8,025 nt of DNA from Prolixibacteraceae bacterium (GCA_003516705.1 DPCJ01000075.1:179-8203), one strand, 5' to 3'; positions 1 through 6,390 are shown, counted from the stretch's first letter. Numbers and translations are program-made. The notes: a model not told the origin generated them from the sequence alone.

Positions 1-657
1 GCCGGACAAAGTTTTGGTGCTTTCCTTGTAAAAGGTGTTACTTTCAGGCTGGTTGGCGATGCCAACGACTACATTGGCAAAGGTTTGTCGGGCGGCAAAA
101 TCGTTGTTGTTCCGCCTCCCGAATCTACATTTAAACCCGAAGAAAATATCATTATCGGAAATACTTCGTTTTACGGGGCAACCAATGGTGAAGCTTACAT
201 CAGGGGTGTGGCCGGCGAACGCTTCTGTGTGCGTAACTCAGGTGCCAAAGCCGTTATCGAAGGAACCGGCGACCATTGCTGCGAATACATGACAGGCGGT
301 CGAGTGGTTGTGCTGGGCAGAACCGGGAAAAACTTTGCCGCGGGGATGAGTGGCGGTATTGCTTATGTGCTTGATGTAAACGGCGATTTCGATTATTACT
401 GTAACAAAGGATTGGTTGAACTTGGTCCGGTGGAAGACAAAGCCGACATCAGGGAACTCCAGGAAATTATTAACAAACACCTGCTTTATACGCAGAGCTC
501 GCTGGCATCGAAAATTCTCACCAACTGGGACGAATACCTGCCGCGGTTTGTAAAAGTTATTCCGTTTGAATACAAAAAAGTGCTTGAAGAACTGAAATTG
601 CTCGAACTACAGAAGAAATTACAACTGGCAGAAGAGGACCCGTCGCGGCACGAGTAA
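1..657 (+). CDS. gltB: Glutamate synthase large subunit, C-terminal part (partial)
   Basis: This is the C-terminal 218 residues of the large subunit of glutamate synthase; the gene begins before the window. The enzyme makes two glutamates from glutamine and 2-oxoglutarate. The large subunit carries the amidotransferase and FMN/Fe-S synthase domains. What is visible is the terminal GXGXG beta-helix domain, seen as glycine-rich repeats: GKGLSGGKIVV near codons 27-37, GNTSFYGATNGEAYIRG, EGTGDHCCEYMTGG, and GRTGKNFAAGMSGGIAYVLD. The domain is a structural support and intersubunit element of the family. The reading frame is open from base 1 without interruption and ends at a TAA followed by a second in-frame TAA. 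A 42-bp gap separates it from gltD on the same strand, the usual gltBD operon order. Identification is secure from the motifs and the neighbour. The symbol follows bacterial NADPH-GOGAT naming. Confidence 0.96.
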   Translation, partial: AGQSFGAFLVKGVTFRLVGDANDYIGKGLSGGKIVVVPPPESTFKPEENIIIGNTSFYGATNGEAYIRGVAGERFCVRNSGAKAVIEGTGDHCCEYMTGGRVVVLGRTGKNFAAGMSGGIAYVLDVNGDFDYYCNKGLVELGPVEDKADIRELQEIINKHLLYTQSSLASKILTNWDEYLPRFVKVIPFEYKKVLEELKLLELQKKLQLAEEDPSRHE

Positions 658-699
658 TAAAATTGATTTTTTCAAAATAATAGAATAGAAAATTAAGAT

Positions 700-2130
700 A
701 TGGGAGACCCAAAAGGATTTATGAAGATTCCCCGGAAAGATGCAGGTTACCGGCCGGTAAACGACAGAATTTCGGATTACAGCGAAGTGGAACAAACAAT
801 GAACGACGAAGACCGTGCTTTGCAGGCTTCGCGTTGCATGGATTGTGGCATCCCGTTTTGTCACTGGGGATGTCCGGTGGGCAGCAAAATTCCCGAATGG
901 CAGGATGCAATTTACCGGGGGCGTAAAGCTGAAGCCTATTTTATCCTTCATTCAACTAATAGTTTTCCTGAAATTACGGGCAGAATTTGCCCCGCACCCT
1001 GCGAAAAATCGTGTGTATTGGCGATACACGAAGAGGCGGTTACCATTCGCGAAAACGAATGCGCCACAGTTGAACAGGCTTTTGATGCCGGAATTATTGT
1101 GGCAAATCCACCAAAAATGCGCACAGGCAAAAAAGTGGCGGTTATTGGCTCCGGGCCCGCCGGACTTTCAGCAGCCGACCTGCTGAACCGTGCCGGACAT
1201 TGGGTCACTGTTTTTGAGAAAAACGATGCCATCGGTGGATTGCTCCGTTATGGAATTCCCGATTTTAAACTCAGCAAAAGTGTAATCGACCGCCGGCTTG
1301 ACCTTTTTGCCGAAGAAGGAATTGTTTTCAAAACCAATGTGAATGTGGGTGTTGATATCACAAAAGATGAACTTTTAAGTGAGTTTGACGCAGTTTTGCT
1401 GGCAGTTGGCGCCGAACAAGCCCGCGATTTACCAGTTGAAGGGCGCGATTTGCAGGGTGTTTATTTTGCAATGGACTTTTTAACCCAGCAGAATAAAAAA
1501 GTAGCCGGGCAACAAATTCCTGAAGACAAACGAATTTTAGCCCGCGACAAAAATGTGCTCGTAATTGGCGGCGGTGACACCGGTTCCGACTGTGTTGGAA
1601 CGTCAATCCGGCAAAAAGCAAAATCGGTAACGCAAATTGAAATTCTGCCCAAACCGCCCGAAAAACGAGAGGAAGGAAATCCCTGGCCTTACTGGCCCAA
1701 CACGTTGCGCACTTCAAGCTCGCACCTCGAAGGTTGCGAACGCCGCTGGAGCCTAAACACAAAACGATTTATAGGCGAAAACGGCAAACTAAAACAGGTG
1801 GAAGTGGTAAAAGTGGAATGGTTAAAAGATGCTTCCAGTCGCTATTCAATGAAAGAGATTGAAGGTACAAACGAAATATTAAATGTTGATCTGGCATTGC
1901 TTTCAATGGGATTCACGCAACCTGTGCACACGGGTTTGCTCGATGCGCTGGGTGTTGAATATGATGGTCGTGGCAATGTAAAAGTGGATGGCAAAAAACA
2001 AACTTCGGTAGCAAAAATATTTGCAGCCGGTGATGCTGAAAAGGGCGCAAGCCTTGTGGTTCATGCCATTGAAGCCGGGAAAGTAGCCGCCCGCAATATC
2101 GATGAGTTTTTAAAACCAGTAAGAAATTAA
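700..2130 (+). CDS. gltD: Glutamate synthase small subunit (NAD(P)H-dependent)
   Basis: This 476-residue protein is the FAD-containing small subunit of glutamate synthase. It takes electrons from NAD(P)H and passes them to the GltB subunit. An N-terminal Fe-S region has Cys46, Cys49, Cys54 and Cys58 (CMDCGIPFCHWGCP) and Cys97, Cys101 and Cys105 (RICPAPCEKSC). A first dinucleotide-binding fold for FAD has GSGPAG at 150-155, followed by EKNDAIGGLLRYGIPDFKL. A second fold for NAD(P)H has GGGDTG at 290-295. A C-terminal FAD-contact motif, FAAGDAEKGASLVV, lies at about 441-454. The segment LRTSSSHLEGCERRWSL is also typical of GltD. The length matches the family and the start MGDPKGFMKIPR is the canonical one. 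No Shine-Dalgarno site is evident, as is usual in Bacteroidota. It is probably co-transcribed with gltB. All key residues are present, so I expect it to be active. Related subunits occur in NADPH dehydrogenases of other pathways, but the adjacent gltB settles the call. Confidence 0.97.
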   Translation: MGDPKGFMKIPRKDAGYRPVNDRISDYSEVEQTMNDEDRALQASRCMDCGIPFCHWGCPVGSKIPEWQDAIYRGRKAEAYFILHSTNSFPEITGRICPAPCEKSCVLAIHEEAVTIRENECATVEQAFDAGIIVANPPKMRTGKKVAVIGSGPAGLSAADLLNRAGHWVTVFEKNDAIGGLLRYGIPDFKLSKSVIDRRLDLFAEEGIVFKTNVNVGVDITKDELLSEFDAVLLAVGAEQARDLPVEGRDLQGVYFAMDFLTQQNKKVAGQQIPEDKRILARDKNVLVIGGGDTGSDCVGTSIRQKAKSVTQIEILPKPPEKREEGNPWPYWPNTLRTSSSHLEGCERRWSLNTKRFIGENGKLKQVEVVKVEWLKDASSRYSMKEIEGTNEILNVDLALLSMGFTQPVHTGLLDALGVEYDGRGNVKVDGKKQTSVAKIFAAGDAEKGASLVVHAIEAGKVAARNIDEFLKPVRN

Positions 2131-2161
2131 AATACGTTTTTTTATACAGTGCAGTTTTTTC

Positions 2162-2250
2162 AAGAGGTAGCCGGTTTAAGGAGTACAAATCCGAATCAAA
2201 CGAATCACATTTCCTTGACCAGATTGTGAAACCACCGGCTCCTCTTTTTT
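2162..2250 (+). terminator. Long-armed hairpin with T-run after gltD
   Basis: The left arm AAGAGG-t-AGCCGG (2162-2174) pairs with CCGGCTCCTCTT (2235-2246), giving 12 pairs with one bulged T. It is followed directly by a T-run ending at 2250. The apical part is unusually long (about 60 nt) and could form a second stem, AAGGAG (2178-2183) with TTCCTT (2211-2216). The position 31 bp past the gltD stop and the T-run suggest a Rho-independent terminator for gltBD. The large internal part could instead belong to a small structured RNA made from the 3' UTR. The pairing is seen directly; the function is inferred. Confidence 0.6.
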
Positions 2251-2256
2251 ATTTGG

Positions 2257-2286
2257 TTTAATCGGCTATCGGCGCGTTTTAATCGG
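2257..2286 (+). promoter_or_regulatory. Direct repeat upstream of the small-protein promoter
   Basis: TTTAATCGG occurs twice exactly, at 2257-2265 and 2278-2286, with starts 21 bp apart (two helical turns). A further ATCGG lies between them. The second copy ends eight bases before the TTGTTG that serves as the -33 element at 2294-2299. This layout suits a dimeric activator binding one face of the helix. No particular regulator can be named from the sequence. Confidence 0.4.
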
Positions 2287-2293
2287 TAAAAAA

Positions 2294-2325
2294 TTGTTGT
2301 CAGCGCTTTGCGAGTACTATTTTTG
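2294..2325 (+). promoter_or_regulatory. Bacteroidota-type promoter for the small exported protein
   Basis: A -7 box TATTTTTG (2318-2325) matches the TAnnTTTG consensus of the Bacteroidota primary sigma factor. TTGTTG at 2294-2299 supplies the -33 TTG; the gap to the -7 box is 18 or 21 nt depending on which TTG is used. Transcription should start a few bases downstream, at or next to the ATG at 2330, which predicts a leaderless or nearly leaderless mRNA. Confidence 0.65.
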
Positions 2326-2329
2326 CGCC

Positions 2330-2635
2330 ATGTTGAAAATTCAAAAATATACACTTTTGATTGCTGGCTTGTCGCTTGCATTTCTCATTTTGGCTGTTGC
2401 GGATGCAGGTACGGCCAAAGTGGAATTTTCAACTACACAAACTTCCGGGATTCCTGCTCCCGACGACTCATCAGGTTATTTAAGCGGTGCCGACGAAGTT
2501 TGCGAAGATGAACAAATGCACCAGATTACTTCAAACTGTTTTTTTGCCGAAGAGTTTAATCTTATCACACTTCACAAAAATTCTGACCTTATTTTTCAAC
2601 CATTTTTAATTCCCTGGGAACCACCAAAAGTCTGA
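2330..2635 (+). CDS. Small exported protein of unknown function
   Basis: This is a 101-residue protein that I do not recognise. Residues 1-7 are short and basic (MLKIQKY), residues 8-23 are hydrophobic, and an AxA motif at 24-26 (ADA) would allow signal peptidase I cleavage before Gly27. The predicted mature part of about 75 residues is acidic around 45-62 and contains two cysteines, Cys58 and Cys70, which could form a disulfide in the periplasm. It ends in the hydrophobic, proline-rich tail FLIPWEPPKV. The frame is open upstream to a TTG at 2294, but that codon lies inside the promoter and would spoil the signal peptide, so I chose the ATG at 2330. The gene appears to have its own promoter and is not part of an operon with gltBD. 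An alternative is a membrane-anchored protein if the signal is not cleaved. That it is a real gene rests on the promoter, the signal peptide and the coherent composition. Confidence 0.7.
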   Translation: MLKIQKYTLLIAGLSLAFLILAVADAGTAKVEFSTTQTSGIPAPDDSSGYLSGADEVCEDEQMHQITSNCFFAEEFNLITLHKNSDLIFQPFLIPWEPPKV

Positions 2636-2854
2636 TATCCGGATATTTTACTTCAAACGAATGGTTTACTTTTTTTTACTGTTTTTCTGACTGTTCAATT
2701 ACAGAAATGATAATCAGTGTTAGTCAGATTATTTGGTAATTTGTATATCATTTTTAGTTTGTATTGGATTCAGTAAATCAGGATTTCAGTCTATTCTGTT
2801 TGAGAATAAATTCCTTAGTGATTTCATTATTAATAATTTATAAAAATATATGCT
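2636..2854. other. AT-rich intergenic region of 219 bp
   Basis: No gene is visible here. The region is strongly AT-rich and contains a perfect 12-bp palindrome ATATCCGGATAT (2635-2646) at the stop of the preceding gene. It also has an inverted repeat TCTGACT (2686-2692) / AGTCAGA (2722-2728) with a 29-nt spacer, and a small hairpin TATTCT-gtttg-AGAATA (2792-2808). Several near-matches to the -7 box occur (for example TAATTTG and TAGTTTG), but none has the exact TAnnTTTG spacing. The promoter of the next gene is probably here but I cannot fix it. Confidence 0.5.
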
Positions 2855-3190
2855 ATGGACTTTGAACAAATTTTTGGAAATAGAAAGCAACATATAAAAC
2901 ATCCGGAAAGTTTTAATTACAATAATACCGGATATTCATATCACACCAATCAGGATTACGACAAACATTACCGGCAGAAAGCACTTTTAAGAAACATATT
3001 AAATAATCGGAAATTAAGGGTTGCGATTATTATTGGTTTTATAATTGTGGTAGTTATTTTGATTGCTCTTATCGCAATACTTTTCCCTTTAATACAGAAT
3101 CTTGTTAATTATATTCTTGAAAATGGGATATCAGGATTATTGGGCGAAGCCGGTAATTTGTTGGAGAAAATCTGGAATGGGAGTAAGTAA
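2855..3190 (+). CDS. Single-span membrane protein of unknown function
   Basis: This is a 111-residue protein with no recognised family. The N-terminal half (1-53) is polar and rich in Asn, His, Tyr and Lys (for example YNNTGYSYHTNQDYDKHY at 22-39), and ends in a basic patch around 40-55. One very hydrophobic helix follows at about 56-77. The C-terminal tail (about 79-111) looks amphipathic, with LGEAGNLLEKIWNGSK at the end. The basic patch before the helix suggests a cytoplasmic N-terminus by the positive-inside rule. By hand count GC is about 32% over 2881-3180, clearly lower than gltD (sample lines 47-55%). It lies 36 bp before the TerC gene on the same strand and is likely co-transcribed with it. 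A membrane partner or regulator of TerC is one possibility, but that is inference only. Confidence 0.75.
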   Translation: MDFEQIFGNRKQHIKHPESFNYNNTGYSYHTNQDYDKHYRQKALLRNILNNRKLRVAIIIGFIIVVVILIALIAILFPLIQNLVNYILENGISGLLGEAGNLLEKIWNGSK

Positions 3191-3226
3191 AAATTGTACA
3201 GGTATTTAAAACTTTATCAGAAATAA

Positions 3227-4147
3227 ATGGAAATTAATGGATTTGTGTGGGCAGGATTTCTGCTGTTTGTGCTGCTGATGCTGGCGCTCGATTTGGGTGT
3301 TTTTCACCGTAAATCTCACGAAGTAAAAATAAGGGAAGCACTGGTGTGGAGTGCAGTCTGGATTTCTCTTGCGATGATTTTTAATGTGGGAGTTTATTAT
3401 TTCATGGGAAAAGAAAAGGCCATAGAATTTCTCACGGGTTACGTTATCGAAAAATCATTGAGTGTAGATAACCTTTTTGTGTTTATTATGGTTTTTTCGT
3501 ATTTCAATGTCGATACAAAATACCAGCACAAAGTACTTTTCTGGGGAATTCTTGGAGCGCTTGTAATGCGTGCTATCTTTATTTTTGCAGGTGTGGCGCT
3601 CATCCAGCAGTTTCATTGGATAATTTATGTTTTTGGCGCTTTCCTGATTTTTACAGGAATAAAAATGCTGGTGCAGAAAAACGAAGAAGTTGCACCCGAT
3701 AAAAACCCGCTGGTTCGGCTGTTTAAAAGATTTTTTCCGGTTACCGATACCATGCACGGCGACAGGTTTTTTGTAAAAATTAATGCCAGAACTGTTGCAA
3801 CTCCACTGTTTATTGTGCTTCTGATAATTGAATTTACCGACCTGATTTTTGCCGTCGATTCAATTCCTGCCATTCTTGCCATTTCAACCGACACGTTTAT
3901 CATATTCACTTCGAATGTTTTTGCCATTCTCGGTTTGCGGGCGTTGTATTTTGCTTTAGCCGGAATTGCAAAGCTGTTTTATTACCTGAAATACGGATTG
4001 TCGGCAATTCTTGTATTTGTGGGCGTAAAAATGGTGATTGCCGGGTTTTTCAAGATTCCGGTATTGTATTCGCTTTTAATCATTGTTTCCATTTTGACGC
4101 TTTCGGTTTTGGCGTCGGTAATCTTTCCGAAAACAGAAAAAGAATAA
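3227..4147 (+). CDS. TerC/Alx family integral membrane protein
   Basis: This 306-residue polytopic inner-membrane protein belongs to the TerC family. Several members, such as Alx and the Bacillus TerC-type proteins, have been linked to manganese export, and others to tellurite resistance. Hydrophobic spans are visible at about 5-25, 40-60, 80-92, 103-123, 128-145, 193-212, 217-238, 242-262 and 280-301. Family hallmarks are LALDLGVF (19-26) with Asp22, EKSLSVDNLFVF (75-86) with Glu75, Asp81 and Asn82, and EFTDLIFAVDSIPA (202-215) with Glu202, Asp205 and Asp211. The acidic residues inside membrane spans are the expected metal-handling positions. The long hydrophilic loop at about 149-190 is typical of the Alx-type subgroup. 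It sits between a small membrane protein and a small zinc-ribbon protein in a tight same-strand cluster. No ter operon partners are present, so general metal homeostasis is likelier than a tellurite function. No yybP-ykoY-like leader is seen just upstream. Confidence 0.92.
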   Translation: MEINGFVWAGFLLFVLLMLALDLGVFHRKSHEVKIREALVWSAVWISLAMIFNVGVYYFMGKEKAIEFLTGYVIEKSLSVDNLFVFIMVFSYFNVDTKYQHKVLFWGILGALVMRAIFIFAGVALIQQFHWIIYVFGAFLIFTGIKMLVQKNEEVAPDKNPLVRLFKRFFPVTDTMHGDRFFVKINARTVATPLFIVLLIIEFTDLIFAVDSIPAILAISTDTFIIFTSNVFAILGLRALYFALAGIAKLFYYLKYGLSAILVFVGVKMVIAGFFKIPVLYSLLIIVSILTLSVLASVIFPKTEKE

Positions 4148-4169
4148 TTCAATTCTAAAATTAAAAATT

Positions 4170-4421
4170 ATGAAATGTCCGAATTGTAATGTACCGTTAA
4201 CCATGTCGGAACGACAGGGTATCGAAATTGATTATTGTCCGCAATGCCGCGGCATTTGGCTCGACCGTGGCGAACTTGATAAAATTATTGAGCGTTCGGC
4301 AAATGAGCCTGATATGAATCAACCACCAATGGGAAATCCTTTTCAGCAGGGGTATCTGTACGGCGGTGGCTATCGCAAACCCTACAAACAAAAGCACTGG
4401 CTGAGTGATTTGTTTGATTAA
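4170..4421 (+). CDS. Small zinc-ribbon (zf-TFIIB-type) protein
   Basis: This is an 83-residue protein with an N-terminal zinc ribbon: CPNC at 3-6 and CPQC at 23-26, followed by GIWLDRGELDKIIER (28-42). That arrangement is the signature of the zf-TFIIB family (PF13453), a common but poorly understood group in bacteria. The four cysteines should bind one Zn ion. The rest of the protein (43-83) is low in hydrophobic residues and rich in Pro, Gly, Tyr and Lys, and it closes with a short acidic and aromatic tail, HWLSDLFD. It starts 22 bp after the TerC stop and is probably the last gene of that operon, since a strong terminator follows. The molecular role is not known; a link to metal status is suggested only by its position behind TerC. 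Confidence 0.88.
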   Translation: MKCPNCNVPLTMSERQGIEIDYCPQCRGIWLDRGELDKIIERSANEPDMNQPPMGNPFQQGYLYGGGYRKPYKQKHWLSDLFD

Positions 4422-4431
4422 ATATCAATGG

Positions 4432-4465
4432 AAAACTCCTGCCTCCGGGTGGGAGTTTTTGTTTT
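4432..4465 (+). terminator. Strong intrinsic terminator with TCCG tetraloop
   Basis: AAAACTCCTGCC (4432-4443) pairs along all 12 positions (two G-U pairs) with GGTGGGAGTTTT (4448-4459). The loop is TCCG, a UNCG-type tetraloop known for high stability. A T-rich tail runs to 4465. It lies 10 bp after the zinc-ribbon gene stop. Because the arms start with AAAA, the opposite strand also shows a hairpin followed by TTTT, so it may also stop transcription of the convergent acyltransferase gene ending at 4491. Confidence 0.88.
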
Positions 4466-4490
4466 AAGTATTTGATTGATAAAATCTGCG

Positions 4491-5435
4491 TTACACAGTA
4501 AGCTCAACTCCCTCCGGTCGTTTGTGTTTCCAGCGTCGGTGCGACCACAGGTAATATTCGGGTTCGGCACGGATGATTTCTTCGGCCTTTCTGACATAGA
4601 CAAGCAAAATCTCTTTTTGTTCCACTTCTTTTGGGTTTTCAAAAAGCAAAGTGAATTCTATGACATACCTGCCTCTTCCGGTTTTCTTTGTATGCTGAAA
4701 AAATACCGGCTGATTGGTACTCGTCGCAATTTTCTCAGGACCCTGGAAAAACGGTGTTTCCTGGTTTAGAAAAATTGTCCAGAATTTCGATCTTGCCGGT
4801 GGTGTTTGGTCGGCAGCCAGCCAAAGACCGGTAAGTTCTCCTTTTGCCTGGTATTCAACCAATGCCCGCGCTGTTTTGTGAACAGGAATACTTGTACTTC
4901 CCCATTTTTGCCGGTTGTGCAACAAAAAATCTTCCATTGCCTGATTTCCTCGCACAGGATTATAAATATTAAGAATATGATGTTTCAGTTTCGACTGCGC
5001 AAATCCTGTCCATTCCCAATTGTTGTGGTGCATGGCAAGGGCAACTACACTTCTGCCTTTATCAAAAAAATCGTTTGCAACATCTGCTCCTTTTACCAAT
5101 AACCTTTTTCCAATGGCGTTGTCTGAAATACTGTAAATTTTTATCGATTCGAAAAATACATCACAGAAATGACGGTAAAACCGGTTTCTGATTTGTTTGA
5201 TTTCCGATTCCGGTTTTTCGGAGAATGCGTTTCTGAGGTTAGTGGTGATAACCTTCCAGCGGTACCTGAAGATAAACCGTATGAATAAATACATAACATC
5301 GGAAAGACGGTATAAAATCCAGAATGGCAGATATGATATTGCGATGAGCATCCCCACAAGCATCCGGTTCAGCGTTCGTTGAAAAATGTTTTCACGAAAC
5401 CGGCTGTCCTTTTCCTCCAGTTCTTTTCTTGCCAT
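4491..5435 (-). CDS. LpxL/HtrB-family lipid acyltransferase (second gene of pair)
   Basis: This 314-residue protein belongs to the lysophospholipid/lipid A acyltransferase family (PF03279). Members add a secondary acyl chain to lipid A at the cytoplasmic face of the inner membrane. A hydrophobic N-terminal anchor spans about 26-57, after a charged 25-residue lead. The catalytic HX4E motif is His136-His-Asn-Asn-Trp-Glu141. Other family blocks are TTNLRNAF (64-71), RFYRHFCDVFFESIK (85-99), AADQTPP (207-213), FLNQETPFFQGPEKIA (222-237) and the C-terminal LWSHRRWK (296-303). The Met at 5435 lies ten bases beyond the stop of the upstream paralog, so the two are almost surely co-transcribed. A later Met is possible at residue 25 or 29. 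The exact lipid acceptor and acyl donor cannot be told from sequence; lipid A is most likely, with another envelope lipid possible. Confidence 0.9.
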   Translation of the reverse strand: MARKELEEKDSRFRENIFQRTLNRMLVGMLIAISYLPFWILYRLSDVMYLFIRFIFRYRWKVITTNLRNAFSEKPESEIKQIRNRFYRHFCDVFFESIKIYSISDNAIGKRLLVKGADVANDFFDKGRSVVALAMHHNNWEWTGFAQSKLKHHILNIYNPVRGNQAMEDFLLHNRQKWGSTSIPVHKTARALVEYQAKGELTGLWLAADQTPPARSKFWTIFLNQETPFFQGPEKIATSTNQPVFFQHTKKTGRGRYVIEFTLLFENPKEVEQKEILLVYVRKAEEIIRAEPEYYLWSHRRWKHKRPEGVELTV

Positions 5436-5445
5436 TGGTTTTATA

Positions 5446-6345
5446 TTAATTATTTAATGGAACATGTGCTTCACGCCGGTATTTCCAGCGTTTGTGCGAC
5501 CAAAGATAGTATTCCGGATTTTTTTCAATCACCTGTTCCATCTTTCTGATGTAGGTTTTTATGATTTCATTTTCATTCATGGTTACCGGGTTTTCAATCA
5601 GCAGTTCAAATACGGAAGTATAAAAGCCACGGCTGTTTTTCTCAATAGTTTGAAAAACAATTGGAGTGTTAAACTTTCCGGCAATAAAAGCAGGGCCAGG
5701 ATAAAATATGGCTTCCTGTTTTAAAAATACAAACCAGTTGTTATGAAACCAGGGTGGAGTCTGGTCGCCGGCAAGCCAGATGATTACCGGGGTACGCTCT
5801 TTCTCTGCTGTTAAAACCTTGCGTAAAACATGATTGTTTTTAACCAGTTCAGCACCAAACCGTGCGCGAATCCGGTTCATAAAAAAGTCGAACCTTTTAT
5901 TGTGCAAAGGTTTATAAACTGCCAGTGTTTTACCTTTGAAAACTGTAGCCAAAAAGGTAGTCCATTCCCAGTTCCCGTAATGCATTCCCAGTACTGTAAC
6001 ACTTCTGCCTTCCGACAGGAATTGGTTAATGATATCGTGGTTTTTTGATTGAATTCTTTGCTGTAATTCTTCTTGTTTAATGTTTTGTAGTTTTATGGTT
6101 TCGAGTGTGAGGTCGCAAAAATGATGAAAAAACCTCAGTGCAATTGCTTTGATTTCAGCTTCAGTTTTGTGTGGAAATGAGTTTCTGAGGTTGTCAAAAA
6201 CAACTTTTTTGCGGTAACCAACCAGGTAGTACAGCACCACAAAAAGTATATCGGAGAGAAAATAGACTACACTAAAAGGCAACCGCGCAATCAGTTTTAA
6301 AAAGAAAGTCCCGGTTTTTGTCAAAAAATCTTGAAACATCAGCAT
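5446..6345 (-). CDS. LpxL/HtrB-family lipid acyltransferase (first gene of pair)
   Basis: This 299-residue protein is a paralog of its downstream neighbour and belongs to the same secondary-acyltransferase family (PF03279). A hydrophobic N-terminal membrane anchor covers about 14-44. The catalytic HX4E motif is His122-Tyr-Gly-Asn-Trp-Glu127, the more usual form for the family. DNLRNSFPHKTEAEIKAIA (51-69) corresponds to the NLRNAF block of the neighbour. GDQTPP (193-198), FLKQEAIFYPGPAFIAGKF (207-225) and LWSHKRWK (281-288) are also present. The start could be Met1 at 6345 or Met3 at 6339; the family start does not decide between them. It is the promoter-proximal gene of the pair and is divergent from the phosphodiesterase gene, with 92 bp between the two starts. 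Both paralogs keep all obvious catalytic residues, so both are expected to be active, perhaps on different acyl positions or acyl chains. Confidence 0.91.
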   Translation of the reverse strand: MLMFQDFLTKTGTFFLKLIARLPFSVVYFLSDILFVVLYYLVGYRKKVVFDNLRNSFPHKTEAEIKAIALRFFHHFCDLTLETIKLQNIKQEELQQRIQSKNHDIINQFLSEGRSVTVLGMHYGNWEWTTFLATVFKGKTLAVYKPLHNKRFDFFMNRIRARFGAELVKNNHVLRKVLTAEKERTPVIIWLAGDQTPPWFHNNWFVFLKQEAIFYPGPAFIAGKFNTPIVFQTIEKNSRGFYTSVFELLIENPVTMNENEIIKTYIRKMEQVIEKNPEYYLWSHKRWKYRREAHVPLNN

Positions 6346-6390
6346 TAAAAATGATGGTAAAACTACATTTTTTAACTGAATTGTGGCCGT

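Noticed and set aside
2162..2246. tRNA-like gene after gltD
   Set aside because: There is no cloverleaf with acceptor, anticodon and T-arm in the right spacing; the T-run directly after the stem fits a terminator.
2294..2329. TTG at 2294 as the start of the small exported protein
   Set aside because: It lies within the promoter and would place a polar extension before the signal peptide; the ATG at 2330 fits much better.
2855..3190. Toxin of a toxin-antitoxin pair
   Set aside because: Although small with one membrane helix, it is longer than type I toxins, has no antitoxin partner visible and sits in an operon-like setting with TerC.
3191..3226. Manganese riboswitch (yybP-ykoY type) ahead of the TerC gene
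   Set aside because: The gap is only 36 bp and lacks the conserved elements; the AT-rich region before 2855 does not show them either.
3455..3927. Long minus-strand open frames inside the TerC gene
   Set aside because: They are antisense shadows with no family motifs, while the plus-strand frame carries clear TerC motifs.
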